From: an uncultured Eubacterium sp.
Lineage (GTDB): Bacteria; Bacillota; Clostridia; Lachnospirales; Lachnospiraceae
Direction of reading: 5' to 3'
Length of the DNA stretch: 64,000 nucleotides
Assembly (NCBI GenBank): GCA_945946665.1
Contig: CAMEWO010000008.1
Coordinates: 1-64,000, forward strand
A model generated the notes under the pieces. That model was not told the DNA's origin. It was given only the letters and a program-made list of their open reading frames with translations, and did no database searches. Position 1 is the first letter of the stretch. Each line of letters opens with the position of its first letter. The position numbers and the translations under genes were made by a program. This document shows, piece by piece, positions 26,072-35,934 of this stretch.

Positions 26072-28393
26072 ATGATTTTTAAAAAGAACAATGAGTTAAA
26101 AAGAAAAAAGGAAATACAGAATAATTCTAATCTTGAGAAGAATCTTCATGAAAAACTTATCAGTGAAACTGAGATGCTTGAATTAGAGGAAGTAGATGAT
26201 AGTCTTGAACTTGATATTACCTTTGATAATGAAGAGGAGGATATCCTTCCGATTGATGAGTCAATTGAATTAGAAGACGTTACAGAACAGAATGATGATT
26301 CAATAAAATTTGAAGATGTTACAAATGATGTTGAGGATATTACTTATGTAGAATTTGAAGAAGATCCAGAAGAACTGGAGATTGTCTATGATGACCAGGA
26401 TGACAATCTTCTTGAAATTGATGAAGCTTTGGATGATAGTATGGTAAAAGAAAGTAATGCAGTATCTTTTGCCAGAAGATGGGCTTTGTCTTTATCAATG
26501 TCTGCTGCAGCTGTAATTATAGGGGTTTCATCTGTTGTAGCTGCAAATATAAGGATGAAGAAATCATCTGACGTAGCCGAAGCCGCAGCAACAGAGGCAA
26601 CTACAGAAAGATTTCTGTTACTGACAGAAGACTACAAGAATATTAATTTTAAAACTGTTTCACTTGAAGCGGTTCCAGAAAATAAATCTGTAACTGTCAA
26701 TATACTGAATGAAGAGTCAGAGCCTTGTGAGGGTGTTTTATTTAAGGCAGTTGCTGTAAAGGGTACTGTTGATGAGAACAGGGATTTCTTAAATGATGTT
26801 GTTAAGCATGAAGAAATTGAAGAGTTTGATACAAGCGATTCTGTTCCTTTTGTCCAGGTAAATGATAATGATATGGACGGCGTTGTTATATTTGATAATC
26901 TTGATGAAAGTACATATACAGTGGCACTTCTTTCTTCTGCCGGTTATAATCCAGTTGAGCCAGTGGAAGTATCAACTATTTCATATGAAATAATAGATAA
27001 TATTATTGAGAAGGTTGTAGCTGAATCAGCTGAGACAATACAGGAAGATCCTGAAAATAACAGAGATATTCCTGTTGAAGAGACAAAGCCAGCAGCAACA
27101 ACAGCAGCTTCCACAACAAAGGCACCTGAAAATGCAGGTTCAACGGTTGTTGATGTAGATAATATTAAAGAAGTTGATGGCGATATTGTATACACAGTAA
27201 GTTATGGAGACACAAGGCAATATACATCTGAAGAAATCAATGGATATCCTTCGGCATCTGTTAAGGTTACATCAGGTGACAGCGTTTCTGAACTGACTGG
27301 TTATGTGCTGAGCAATGGTGTTAAACAGGTAAATGGAAAAGATGTTGAGTATATAAAACAGATTCTTGTTGAGGCAGATAATTCAAATGTAGCGTATCTG
27401 GGTGGATTTAATTTCAGTATAATGCGTGTTTTAACTGATCCAACAATAGCCGCAAATAATCAGAATACAACAGGTTCGACTACACAGCAGGCAACAACAC
27501 AGCAGGCAACAACACAGCAGGCAACAACACAGCAGGCAACAACACAACAGGCAACAACACAGCAGCCGACCACACAGCAGCCAACAACACAGCAGCCAAC
27601 TACTCAGGCAAAAAAGACATACAGAGTTGTAAATCTTGAGCCTGTTGTTGAAAAAAAGCCACAGGTTGTTTATGATAATGGCTGGCAGAATATTGAAAGT
27701 TTACAATATTATTATCAGGATGGAAAGCCTGTTACTGGATGGAAGGAAATTGATGGAATACAGTATTACTTTAATGGTTCCGGCGTTCTTAATTCAAGAA
27801 CAGTAATTGATGTTTCAAGATTTAATAATTCAATTGACTGGAATGCTGTCAAAGCATCAGGTATTGACTACGCAATTATAAGAGTTGGTTACAGAGGATA
27901 CGAGTCTGGAAAACTTGTTATGGACAGTAGATTTGAGGAAAATATGCAGGGAGCTATTGCTGCAGGAATCAAGGTTGGTGCGTACATTGTTACTCAGGCT
28001 GTTAATACCAGTGAAGCTGTTGAAGAAGCCAGTTTTATAGTTAATGCATGTAAGAAATACAATATATCTCTTCCTTTGTGTATTGATGTAGAGTCAGCAG
28101 GTGGCGGTGCTGGACGAGGTGATAAGATTAGTGTATCAACAAGAACAGCTGTTATAAATGCATTTTCCCAGACTGTCAGGAGTGCTGGATATACACCAAT
28201 GCTTTATGCAAGCAAAAGTTGGCTTGAGAATAAAATTAATACTGGAAGTGTATATGGTTACTGTAATATCTGGATAGCAAGGTATAATGATACCCTTGGT
28301 TATGGTAACAGATATGATATGTGGCAGTTTACTTCATCTGGAAGTGTAAATGGAATCAGTGGCAGAGTTGATATAAGTGCCTGGATAAGATAA
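26072..28393 (+). CDS. membrane-anchored GH25 lysozyme with SpaA-like, Thr-Gln repeat and wall-binding regions
   Basis: 773 residues. A 130-residue, very acidic cytoplasmic head precedes a single membrane span (about 135-160), so this is a type II membrane protein. Outside come a prealbumin/SpaA-like beta domain (about 205-305), an Ala/Thr-rich linker, a poorly defined segment (365-465), a TTQQA/TTQQP repeat (469-512), a YYYQDGKPVTGWKEIDGIQYYF choline-binding-type repeat (about 535-570), and the GH25 domain (about 575-773). The catalytic residues are visible: Asp in VIDVSRF and the D-x-E of CIDVES. The GH25 domain is C-terminal, opposite to the upstream gene. Confidence 0.9.
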   Translation: MIFKKNNELKRKKEIQNNSNLEKNLHEKLISETEMLELEEVDDSLELDITFDNEEEDILPIDESIELEDVTEQNDDSIKFEDVTNDVEDITYVEFEEDPEELEIVYDDQDDNLLEIDEALDDSMVKESNAVSFARRWALSLSMSAAAVIIGVSSVVAANIRMKKSSDVAEAAATEATTERFLLLTEDYKNINFKTVSLEAVPENKSVTVNILNEESEPCEGVLFKAVAVKGTVDENRDFLNDVVKHEEIEEFDTSDSVPFVQVNDNDMDGVVIFDNLDESTYTVALLSSAGYNPVEPVEVSTISYEIIDNIIEKVVAESAETIQEDPENNRDIPVEETKPAATTAASTTKAPENAGSTVVDVDNIKEVDGDIVYTVSYGDTRQYTSEEINGYPSASVKVTSGDSVSELTGYVLSNGVKQVNGKDVEYIKQILVEADNSNVAYLGGFNFSIMRVLTDPTIAANNQNTTGSTTQQATTQQATTQQATTQQATTQQATTQQPTTQQPTTQQPTTQAKKTYRVVNLEPVVEKKPQVVYDNGWQNIESLQYYYQDGKPVTGWKEIDGIQYYFNGSGVLNSRTVIDVSRFNNSIDWNAVKASGIDYAIIRVGYRGYESGKLVMDSRFEENMQGAIAAGIKVGAYIVTQAVNTSEAVEEASFIVNACKKYNISLPLCIDVESAGGGAGRGDKISVSTRTAVINAFSQTVRSAGYTPMLYASKSWLENKINTGSVYGYCNIWIARYNDTLGYGNRYDMWQFTSSGSVNGISGRVDISAWIR
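27478..27609 (+). repeat. 15-base tandem repeat encoding TTQQ(A/P)
   Basis: Eight full copies and one shortened copy of a 15-base unit (ACACAGCAGGCAACA type) encode five TTQQA, three TTQQP and a final TTQA. Copies differ by only a few bases, and the unit length keeps the frame, so copy number may vary between strains. Confidence 0.92.
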
Positions 28394-28418
28394 TAATGAT
28401 AAATAGGATGAATTGTAT

Positions 28419-29744
28419 ATGAAGATAATGTTTATATCTCTGGGGTGTGATAAAAACCTTGTTGATACAGAGAATATGCTTGGTATTTTGAGGGATAAAG
28501 GATTTGAGTTTACAGATGATGATTGCGAGGCAGATATTATTGTTATTAATACTTGCTGCTTCATAAATGATGCCAAGGAAGAAAGTATCAATACAATTCT
28601 TGAGATGGCAGGGCGTAAGGAGAACGGAAAGTGTAAGGCACTTATTGTATCGGGGTGCCTTGCACACCGGTATAAGGATGAACTTATAAAGGAGATTCCT
28701 GAAGTTGATGCTTATTTAGGAACGTCATCATATGATAAGATTGCTGAAGTAATTCTCTCTGTCCTTGATGGAAAGGGATACAATGTAATTGATTCTGAAG
28801 ATAGGCTTGTCTCAACTGATAATAAGAGAATTATAACAACAGGTGGATATTATGAATATCTGAAAATTGCTGAAGGTTGTGACAAACACTGCACATACTG
28901 TATAATTCCTAAAGTAAGGGGGAATTTCAGAAGCTATCCATATGAATATATTCTCAAACAGGCAAATGAACTTGTTGATATGGGGGTAAAGGAATTGATT
29001 CTCGTTGCCCAGGAGACAACCATGTATGGAACAGATATATATGGTAAAAAATGCCTTGGTGAACTTCTCCATAAGCTGGCCCAGATTCCTGAGTTGAAAT
29101 GGATTAGAATTCTTTACTGTTATCCAGAAGAAATTGATGATTCATTAATCGAGGCTATCAAATCTGAACCAAAGGTATGTCATTATCTTGATATGCCAAT
29201 ACAGCATGCAAGTGATAATGTACTGAAGAGAATGGGAAGAAGGACAACTAAGAAGGAATTAGTTAATATAATTAACAGATTAAGAAGTGAAATTCCGGAT
29301 ATTGCCCTGAGGACCACTCTTATAACTGGTTTTCCTGGAGAAACGGAGGAAGACCATCAGGAAATGTTGGAGTTTGTCGATGAGATGGAGTTTGACAGAC
29401 TGGGGGTATTTACCTATTCACCGGAAGAGGATACACCCGCTGCAACAATGCCGGATCAGGTTCCAGAAGATGTTAAATCTGACAGAAGGGATGCAGTAAT
29501 GGCTTTACAGCAGGAAGTTTCCATAGACAAGTCTTCTGAAATGATAGGTAAAACCATACAATGTATGATTGAGGGCAGGATTGAAGAAGATGATGTATAC
29601 GTGGGAAGATCTTATAAAGATTCACCTAATGTTGATGGATATGTATTCATTAACACTGATATAACATCACTTATGTCTGGCGATATTGTTTCAGTATATA
29701 TTGAAGGATCAACAGAGTATGATTTAATTGGCAGACTTGTTTAA
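28419..29744 (+). CDS. rimO: ribosomal protein S12 methylthiotransferase RimO
   Basis: 441 residues. A radical-SAM enzyme that adds a methylthio group to a conserved Asp of ribosomal protein S12. The N-terminal UPF0004 domain carries three cluster Cys (SLGCDKN, NTCCFI, VSGCLA). The radical SAM motif CDKHCTYC is at 154-161, followed by a C-terminal TRAM domain ending YDLIGRLV. The ATG at 28419 is chosen over the in-frame TTG six bases earlier. pgsA follows 29 bases on, an arrangement (rimO-pgsA-cinA-recA-rny) common in Clostridia. Confidence 0.96.
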   Translation: MKIMFISLGCDKNLVDTENMLGILRDKGFEFTDDDCEADIIVINTCCFINDAKEESINTILEMAGRKENGKCKALIVSGCLAHRYKDELIKEIPEVDAYLGTSSYDKIAEVILSVLDGKGYNVIDSEDRLVSTDNKRIITTGGYYEYLKIAEGCDKHCTYCIIPKVRGNFRSYPYEYILKQANELVDMGVKELILVAQETTMYGTDIYGKKCLGELLHKLAQIPELKWIRILYCYPEEIDDSLIEAIKSEPKVCHYLDMPIQHASDNVLKRMGRRTTKKELVNIINRLRSEIPDIALRTTLITGFPGETEEDHQEMLEFVDEMEFDRLGVFTYSPEEDTPAATMPDQVPEDVKSDRRDAVMALQQEVSIDKSSEMIGKTIQCMIEGRIEEDDVYVGRSYKDSPNVDGYVFINTDITSLMSGDIVSVYIEGSTEYDLIGRLV

Positions 29745-29773
29745 TATACAAATTAATATGAATGGAGAGTAGT

Positions 29774-30319
29774 ATGAATTTACCAAACAAATTAACAATT
29801 TTCAGAGTTGTTCTGATTCCTTTCTTCCTTGTGTTTTTGTACACTGATTTCTGGGGAAGAGGCAATCTGTACATTGCAGCTGCCATATTTATAATTGCCA
29901 GTCTGACAGACTTGATTGATGGTAAAATTGCCAGAAAATATAATCTTGTCACAAACTTTGGTAAATTTATGGATCCTCTTGCAGACAAGCTTTTAGTTTG
30001 CTCTGCAATGATTGCTTTAGTTGATATTGGAAAAATAGCAGGATGGATTGTTATTGTTATAATTGCAAGAGAATTTATTATTAGTGGTTTCAGACTAATT
30101 GCATCTGATAATGGTGTTGTAATTGCAGCAAGCTATTGGGGAAAGTTTAAAACAACATTTCAGATGATAATGATTATCCTGCTGATTCTTGACCTGCCTT
30201 TTGCATACATGGATATTGTCAATAATATAGTAGTTTATGTTGCATTAATTCTGACAGTTGTTTCACTTGTTGATTATATATTTAAGAATTACAAAGTATT
30301 TATTGATGGGAGCAGATAA
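29774..30319 (+). CDS. pgsA: CDP-diacylglycerol-glycerol-3-phosphate 3-phosphatidyltransferase
   Basis: 181 residues. It makes phosphatidylglycerol phosphate, the first committed step to phosphatidylglycerol and cardiolipin. The CDP-alcohol phosphotransferase signature is present as LTDLIDGKIARKYNLVTNFGKFMDPLADK split over residues 52-80 (D-x2-DG-x2-AR-x8-G-x3-D-x3-D). About five membrane spans. GGAGAG precedes the ATG at 29774. Confidence 0.97.
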   Translation: MNLPNKLTIFRVVLIPFFLVFLYTDFWGRGNLYIAAAIFIIASLTDLIDGKIARKYNLVTNFGKFMDPLADKLLVCSAMIALVDIGKIAGWIVIVIIAREFIISGFRLIASDNGVVIAASYWGKFKTTFQMIMIILLILDLPFAYMDIVNNIVVYVALILTVVSLVDYIFKNYKVFIDGSR

Positions 30320-30344
30320 ATAAATTATATTATGGAGGCTTATC

Positions 30345-30821
30345 TTGGAAGAATGCAGTTTTTTAACTGAAACTAAAGTAGTTGAAACATTAAAAAATAA
30401 AAAAATGATTATTACTACAGCTGAGTCCTGCACTGGAGGCATGATTGCCTCCAGAATTGTGAATGTACCGGGAGCCTCAGCTGTTTTTAAACAGGGGTAC
30501 ATCACCTATTGTGATGAAGCTAAAATCAGTATCCTTGGTGTTGAAGCTGACATCCTGGAAAAATATCACGCTGTAAGCAGGGAAACAGCTGCTCAGATGG
30601 CAGAAGGAGGAGCCAGAACTGCCATGGCAGATATATGCATTGCCGTCACTGGCGTTGCAGGACCTGATAAAGAGGATGGAATGCCAGTTGGACTGGTTTA
30701 TATCGGATTATTTATTTATGATAAAACTTATGTGAAGGAATTTCATTTTTCAGGAAGCAGGGCAGAAATAAGAACTCAGGCATGCGAAGAAGCACTAAAG
30801 TTAATACTGGAATATGTTTGA
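30345..30821 (+). CDS. CinA C-terminal domain protein (nicotinamide-nucleotide amidase type)
   Basis: 158 residues, a stand-alone CinA C-terminal domain without the N-terminal MoCF-like part. It likely deamidates nicotinamide mononucleotide in pyridine nucleotide salvage. Family motifs are AESCTGGMIASRIVNVPGAS, AVTGVAGPDKEDGMPVGLVY and the terminal EALKLI helix. The start is TTG at 30345, supported by GGAGG seven bases upstream. It lies between pgsA and recA, the normal place for cinA in Firmicutes. Confidence 0.9.
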   Translation: MEECSFLTETKVVETLKNKKMIITTAESCTGGMIASRIVNVPGASAVFKQGYITYCDEAKISILGVEADILEKYHAVSRETAAQMAEGGARTAMADICIAVTGVAGPDKEDGMPVGLVYIGLFIYDKTYVKEFHFSGSRAEIRTQACEEALKLILEYV

Positions 30822-30892
30822 AAATATACTTTAAATATATTTACAATAATAAAGATATTTGATATTATTTATGTGCAGGTATTCAGATATAA

Positions 30893-30906
30893 CGAACAAA
30901 TATTCG
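30893..30906. promoter_or_regulatory. LexA/DinR box upstream of the recA promoter
   Basis: CGAACAAATATTCG is one mismatch from the Firmicute SOS palindrome CGAAC-N4-GTTCG. It lies just before the recA -35. Confidence 0.7.
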
Positions 30907-30915
30907 CTTTTTCTA

Positions 30916-30944
30916 TTGACAATGTAGTTAAAGTATCGTATTAT
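30916..30944 (+). promoter_or_regulatory. sigma-A promoter of recA
   Basis: TTGACA (30916-30921), 17 bases, TATTAT (30939-30944), flanked on both sides by LexA boxes. Confidence 0.85.
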
Positions 30945-30952
30945 ATTAACAA

Positions 30953-30966
30953 CGAACAGATGTTCA
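30953..30966. promoter_or_regulatory. LexA/DinR box between recA promoter and start codon
   Basis: CGAACAGATGTTCA contains the full GAAC-N4-GTTC core. It overlaps the expected transcription start, a classic repressor position. Confidence 0.85.
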
Positions 30967-30985
30967 TTATTAAGGAGATTGAATT

Positions 30986-32098
30986 ATGCTTAAAGAAGAA
31001 AAGATGAAAGCTTTGGATGCAGCCCTGGCTAATATTGAAAAACAGTTTGGTAAGGGTTCTGTTATGAAACTTGGTGATTCCACTGTTAACATGAATATTG
31101 AAACTATTCCTACAGGTTCCTTAAGTCTTGATATTGCTCTTGGATTAGGAGGTGTACCTAAGGGAAGAGTAGTTGAGATATACGGACCTGAATCAAGTGG
31201 TAAAACTACTGTAGCTCTGCACATGGTTGCTGAGGTACAGAAACGTGGCGGTATAGCTGGATTTATTGACGCAGAGCATGCACTTGATCCGGTGTATGCC
31301 AAGAATATTGGTGTTGATATTGATAATCTTTATATATCACAGCCAGACAGTGGAGAGCAGGCACTGGAAATTACTGAGACTATGGTTCGCTCGGGGGCTG
31401 TAGATATTATTATTGTGGATTCAGTAGCCGCCCTTGTTCCTAAGGCAGAGATAGATGGTGATATGGGAGATTCCCATGTTGGACTTCAGGCAAGACTTAT
31501 GTCTCAGGCATTGAGAAAGTTAACCCCGGTAGTAAGTAAGAATAACTGTATTGTTATTTTTATTAACCAGCTTCGTGAGAAGGTTGGTGTTATGTTTGGT
31601 AATCCAGAGACCACTACAGGTGGACGTGCCCTTAAGTTCTATTCTTCTGTACGTATGGATGTAAGGAAAATTGAAACATTAAAGGCTGGAGGAGAGGTTA
31701 TCGGTAACAGAACAAGAGTAAAGGTTGTAAAGAATAAGATTGCTCCACCTTTTAAAGAAGCTGAATTTGATATTATGTTTGGTAAAGGTATTTCATCAGA
31801 GGGTGATGTCCTCGACCTTGCAACTAATATTGATGTTATTCAGAAGAGCGGTGCATGGTTTGCATATAACGGTGAGAAGATTGGACAGGGACGTGAGAAT
31901 GCAAAACAATTCCTTATAGAGCATAAGGATATATATGAAGAAGTGGAAGCAAAAGTAAGAGAACACTATTTTAATAAAGAATCTGAGAATGAGGAGACAG
32001 AAGACAAGGTTTCTTCATCATCTGATGATAATAAGATTATTAAGGAAGCTGCGCCATCTAGAAAGAGAACGAAAGCTTCAGAAGGTGTGGAAGATTAG
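30986..32098 (+). CDS. recA: recombinase RecA
   Basis: 370 residues. It forms filaments on single-stranded DNA for homologous pairing and triggers LexA self-cleavage. Walker [10 protein letters not shown] at about 70-78, the MAW motif region, [15 protein letters not shown] (Walker B) and loop L2 [15 protein letters not shown] are visible. The C-terminal ~30 residues form an acidic/Ser-rich tail ending in a basic patch. The AAGGAG site is eight bases before the ATG. Two LexA boxes show SOS control. recX follows on the same strand. Confidence 0.99.
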   Translation: MLKEEKMKALDAALANIEKQFGKGSVMKLGDSTVNMNIETIPTGSLSLDIALGLGGVPKGRVVEIYGPESSGKTTVALHMVAEVQKRGGIAGFIDAEHALDPVYAKNIGVDIDNLYISQPDSGEQALEITETMVRSGAVDIIIVDSVAALVPKAEIDGDMGDSHVGLQARLMSQALRKLTPVVSKNNCIVIFINQLREKVGVMFGNPETTTGGRALKFYSSVRMDVRKIETLKAGGEVIGNRTRVKVVKNKIAPPFKEAEFDIMFGKGISSEGDVLDLATNIDVIQKSGAWFAYNGEKIGQGRENAKQFLIEHKDIYEEVEAKVREHYFNKESENEETEDKVSSSSDDNKIIKEAAPSRKRTKASEGVED

Positions 32099-32131
32099 TG
32101 GCTTTTACTGCCCTTATTTATGGTGATATGG

Positions 32132-32767
32132 ATGGATTATTTGGTTACAGATATTAAAGACATTACATCTAAAAGAAGGCTGGTTTATATTAATTATGAA
32201 CCAGCCTTTGGTTTATATGCTGGGGAACTTATAACCTATAACATTAATATTAACGAGATTATTCCACAGGATGTTTATGATGAAATAATTAAAGTTCTGA
32301 CTAAGAGAGCGACATTAAGAGGGGTAAAACTGATAAAAGATAAGGATTATACTGAATATGAACTAAGACAGAAACTGTTAAAGTCTTATTATCCCCCTGA
32401 AGCTGTGGATTCTGCTATTATATATGCCATTAATAATAAGTTTATAGATGACAGACGTTATGCTCTGAATTATGTTTTATTTAAGGCAGAAAACAAAAGC
32501 AGAAAATATATAGAGAATAGACTTAAGGTTAAAGGTATTAATGACAGTTTAATTGAAGCTGCATGTGAGGAATACTACTGTGATAATGATAATGCCGAAC
32601 TAATTCAGATTGAAAAACTCATTAAAAAAAAGCTGTCAGGGAAGAATGTTTCAGAGCTTACATATGAGGAAAAACAGAAGATTTATTCTTATCTGTACCG
32701 TAAAGGATATACTTTTGATGGAATAAACAAAGCTTTTAACGAATTCCTTGACAATACAGACAATTAA
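32132..32767 (+). CDS. recX: RecX family regulator of RecA
   Basis: 211 residues from the chosen ATG. RecX binds the RecA filament and modulates it. Three-helix RecX repeats are recognisable: TEYELRQKLLKSYYPPEAVDSAI, DDRRYALNYVLFKAENKSRKYIENRLKVKGI and a third near the C-terminus (EKQKIYSYLYRKGYTFDGI). It lies 33 bases after recA, as expected. ATG 32120 is also in frame but has no ribosome site; GGTG precedes 32132. Confidence 0.85.
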   Translation: MDYLVTDIKDITSKRRLVYINYEPAFGLYAGELITYNININEIIPQDVYDEIIKVLTKRATLRGVKLIKDKDYTEYELRQKLLKSYYPPEAVDSAIIYAINNKFIDDRRYALNYVLFKAENKSRKYIENRLKVKGINDSLIEAACEEYYCDNDNAELIQIEKLIKKKLSGKNVSELTYEEKQKIYSYLYRKGYTFDGINKAFNEFLDNTDN

Positions 32768-32824
32768 GTATAATATTAGAGTGTTGTATATCGTACAATG
32801 AAAACTTAATAAGGAGGTGCTCCT

Positions 32825-34369
32825 GTGATAGTTATTATCGCTATTATTGCTACATTAGTAATTGTCGCACCTATTACCTGGATAATTTGTTCCAAGTCAA
32901 TAAAGAAGTCTAATGACGAAAAGATTGGCAATGCGAATGAAAGAGCCAGAAAAATAATAGATGATGCATTGAAAGCAGCTGAAGCATCTAAGAAGGAAGC
33001 ACTCTTGGAAGTTAAAGAGGAATCTTTAAAGAGCAAGAATGAGCTTGAGAAAGAGACCAAGGAGAGACGGGCTGAATTACAGAAGTATGAGAGACGTGTT
33101 CAATCCAAGGAAGAATCTCTTGATAAGAAGCTTGATGCTGTTGAAAAACGCGACTTGAGTATTACTAGGAAAGAAGAAGAACTTAGTAAGGCAAAGCAAA
33201 AAGTTGATGAACTTGAACAGAAGAGACAACAGGAGCTTGAAAAAATCTCAGGACTTACCTCCGAACAGGCAAAGGAATATCTATTAAAGACTGTTGAAGA
33301 CGAAGTTAAGCATGACACTGCTGTTATGATTAAAACTTATGAAAGCAGAGCAAAAGAGGAAGCGGAAAAGAAGGCCAAGGAATGTATTGTATCAGCTATT
33401 CAGAGATGTTCAGTTGATCATGTTGCTGAGTCAACCATTTCTGTAGTACAGCTTCCTAGTGATGAGATGAAAGGTAGAATTATCGGTAGAGAAGGACGAA
33501 ATATTCGTACTTTAGAAACTCTTACAGGTGTAGAACTTATTATTGATGATACACCTGAGGCAGTAGTTTTATCAGGATTTGATCCAATCAGAAGAGAGGT
33601 TGCACGAGTTGCCCTTGAAAAGCTTATTCTTGACGGAAGAATTCATCCTGCAAGAATTGAAGAGATGGTTGAGAAAGCTCAGAAGGAAGTAGAAGTTTTA
33701 ATCAAAGAAGAGGGCGAGAATGCTACTCTTGAGGTAGGCGTTCATGGATTGCATCCAGAACTTGTCAGATTACTTGGAAGAATGCATTTTCGAACAAGTT
33801 ATGGACAGAATGTGCTTAAGCATTCAATTGAGGTTGCCCAGCTTTCAGGTCTTTTGGCTGAAGAGGTTGGATGTGATGTTAAGACTGCTAAGAGAGCAGG
33901 ACTTTTACATGACATTGGTAAATCAATTGACAGGGAGATGGAAGGTACACATGTACAGATTGGTGCTGATCTTTGTAGAAAATACAAGGAATCACCTGTA
34001 ATTGTTAATGCAGTTGAGGCTCATCATGGTGATGTAGAGCCTGAGTCACTTATTGCATGTCTTGTACAGGCTGCCGATACAATATCTGCTGCCCGTCCAG
34101 GTGCAAGAAGAGAAACTTTGGAAACATATACAAACAGACTTAAACAATTAGAAGATATTACCAATTCCTTTAAGGGAGTTGAAAAATCGTTTGCCATTCA
34201 GGCCGGTCGAGAGGTTCGAGTTATGGTTGTCCCTGAATACGTTAGTGATTCAGATATGGTACTTTTGGCTAGAGATATTTCAAAACAGATTGAAGATCAG
34301 ATGGAATATCCAGGACAGATTAAGGTTAGTGTAATTCGCGAATCCAGAGCTGTTGATTATGCCAAGTAA
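32825..34369 (+). CDS. rny: ribonuclease Y
   Basis: 514 residues. A membrane-anchored endoribonuclease that starts mRNA decay. An N-terminal membrane segment (2-22) precedes a long charged coiled coil (about 30-200), a KH domain ([15 protein letters not shown]), and an HD phosphohydrolase domain ([10 protein letters not shown], then AHHGD). The start is GTG at 32825 with a strong AAGGAGGTG site. A perfect terminator follows the stop. Confidence 0.98.
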   Translation: MIVIIAIIATLVIVAPITWIICSKSIKKSNDEKIGNANERARKIIDDALKAAEASKKEALLEVKEESLKSKNELEKETKERRAELQKYERRVQSKEESLDKKLDAVEKRDLSITRKEEELSKAKQKVDELEQKRQQELEKISGLTSEQAKEYLLKTVEDEVKHDTAVMIKTYESRAKEEAEKKAKECIVSAIQRCSVDHVAESTISVVQLPSDEMKGRIIGREGRNIRTLETLTGVELIIDDTPEAVVLSGFDPIRREVARVALEKLILDGRIHPARIEEMVEKAQKEVEVLIKEEGENATLEVGVHGLHPELVRLLGRMHFRTSYGQNVLKHSIEVAQLSGLLAEEVGCDVKTAKRAGLLHDIGKSIDREMEGTHVQIGADLCRKYKESPVIVNAVEAHHGDVEPESLIACLVQAADTISAARPGARRETLETYTNRLKQLEDITNSFKGVEKSFAIQAGREVRVMVVPEYVSDSDMVLLARDISKQIEDQMEYPGQIKVSVIRESRAVDYAK

Positions 34370-34390
34370 GTATATAAACTATAGTTCATT

Positions 34391-34428
34391 TTTCCCACAC
34401 AGACAAATTCTGTGTGGGAAATTTTTTT
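34391..34428 (+). terminator. Rho-independent terminator after rny
   Basis: Perfect 13-bp stem TTTCCCACACAGA / TCTGTGTGGGAAA around CAAAT, followed by seven T. This is the strongest terminator in the window. Confidence 0.93.
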
Positions 34429-34442
34429 GTAGTAAAACGATT

Positions 34443-34470
34443 AGCAAAAGCCCGACAAGGGAAGAATGTG
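34443..34470 (+). repeat. 28-base dispersed motif, copy 2
   Basis: AGCAAAAGCC-CGA-CAAGGG-AA-GAATGTG starts 14 bases after the rny terminator. It matches 24 of 28 bases of the copy at 22743-22770. Function unknown. Confidence 0.6.
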
Positions 34471-34477
34471 ATAATTG

Positions 34478-34523
34478 CATAATAAAATTAATTTATAAAG
34501 GCTAATAACTTAATTTTATTATG
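34478..34523. repeat. perfect 14-bp inverted repeat with 18-base loop
   Basis: CATAATAAAATTAA (34478-34491) is exactly complementary to TTAATTTTATTATG (34510-34523). It is AT-only except the closing C/G and has no T run, so it is not an obvious terminator. It could be an RNA hairpin or an operator. Confidence 0.6.
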
Positions 34524-34626
34524 AAAAAATTTAATTATATTAATATTTATAATATGCACCTTGCGTGTTTTGCCTATATACTGTATATTATAAAGAACAG
34601 TTAAAAAAATGAAAAGGAGAATGATC

Positions 34627-35910
34627 ATGCAGTACAGCGAGTTAAGTAGAGAGGAATTATTATCATTAAAAGCTGAGTTGGATGAAAGGTATAAAGAGTC
34701 AAAATCAAAAGGACTAAATCTTAATATGGCAAGAGGAAAGCCTTCTGCAACACAGCTTAATGTTTCTATGGATATTCTGGATGTAATTAACAGTAAGTCT
34801 GATTTAAATGCCCTTGATGGAACAGATTGCAGAAACTATGGTGTACTGGATGGCCTTCCAGAAGCAAAACAGCTTATGGCTGATATGATGGGGACAACTA
34901 AGGAACATGTTATTGTATATGGCAATGCAAGCCTGAATATTATGTATGATCAGGTATCAAGAGCATTTATTCATGGTTTAATGGGTAATACACCTTGGTG
35001 CAGGCTTGATAAGGTTAAATTCTTATGTCCTGTTCCTGGATATGACAGACATTTTGCTATTACTGAAAGCTTTGGTGTTGAAATGATTAATATTCCAATG
35101 ACAGAGAATGGTCCAGATATGGATCTTGTTGAAGAATATGTTAATAACGACCCAGCAGTAAAAGGAATCTGGTGTGTTCCAAAGTATTCTAATCCACAGG
35201 GCTTTACTTATTCAGATGAAACTGTTAAGAGATTTGCAGGCTTAAAACCAGCTGCAAATGATTTCAGAATATTCTGGGATAATGCATATGTTATTCATCA
35301 TCTTTATGAGGACAAGCAGGATGAAATTCTCGATATTATCTCTGAATGTGAAAAGGCTGGCAATCCTGATATGGTATTTGAATTTGCATCAACTTCCAAG
35401 GTTAGTTTCCCAGGCGGAGGAATTGCTGCAATAGCTGCTTCTGAAGGAAATCTTAACGATATAAAGAAGCATCTGACAATACAGACAATCGGATATGATA
35501 AGCTCAACCAGTTAAGACATGTGAGATATTTTAAAAATCTTGACGGTTTAAAGGCTCATATGGCAAAGCATGCAGAGCAGTTAAGACCTAAGTTTGAGGC
35601 AACATTAAAAGTTTTTGATGATGAGCTTACCGGACTTGGTATTGGTTCATGGTATGCGCCAAGAGGGGGATATTTTATATCTTTTGACGCAATGGAAGGA
35701 TGTGCTAAATCAATTGTTGCAAAGTGTAAGGAAGCAGGTGTTACATTAACAAATGCTGGTGCAACATTCCCATATCATAAAGATCCAAAGGACAGTAATA
35801 TTCGAATAGCTCCATCATTCCCTACAGCAGAAGAGATGGCTCAGGCAGCGGATATATTTGTACTTTGTGTAAAACTTGCATCTGTTGAAAAGCTTCTGGA
35901 AACAAAATAG
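34627..35910 (+). CDS. aspartate aminotransferase, PLP fold type I (subclass Ic)
   Basis: 427 residues. It interconverts aspartate/2-oxoglutarate and oxaloacetate/glutamate. It matches the distinct family with a long N-terminal segment (LNLNMARGKPSATQLN), NYGVLDGLPEAKQL, the PLP-ring region YGNASLNIMYD, KGIWCVPKYSNPQG, and the Schiff-base Lys in FASTSKVSFPGGG. The ATG at 34627 is eight bases from GGAG; the two upstream in-frame ATGs lie in or against that site. It has a 217-base leader region with the motif and inverted repeat described separately. Confidence 0.9.
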   Translation: MQYSELSREELLSLKAELDERYKESKSKGLNLNMARGKPSATQLNVSMDILDVINSKSDLNALDGTDCRNYGVLDGLPEAKQLMADMMGTTKEHVIVYGNASLNIMYDQVSRAFIHGLMGNTPWCRLDKVKFLCPVPGYDRHFAITESFGVEMINIPMTENGPDMDLVEEYVNNDPAVKGIWCVPKYSNPQGFTYSDETVKRFAGLKPAANDFRIFWDNAYVIHHLYEDKQDEILDIISECEKAGNPDMVFEFASTSKVSFPGGGIAAIAASEGNLNDIKKHLTIQTIGYDKLNQLRHVRYFKNLDGLKAHMAKHAEQLRPKFEATLKVFDDELTGLGIGSWYAPRGGYFISFDAMEGCAKSIVAKCKEAGVTLTNAGATFPYHKDPKDSNIRIAPSFPTAEEMAQAADIFVLCVKLASVEKLLETK

Positions 35911-35934
35911 TTTAATTGTGGAAAAGAGGTAAAT

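Noticed and set aside
27478-27609. Regular repeats that could suggest a CRISPR array
   Set aside because: Units are 15 bases, contiguous without spacers and in frame; they encode TTQQ(A/P).
34521-34604. 27-codon open frame (MKKFNYINIYNM...) in the aminotransferase leader
   Set aside because: No ribosome site, and its ATG is simply the right arm of the inverted repeat; not enough support for a gene.
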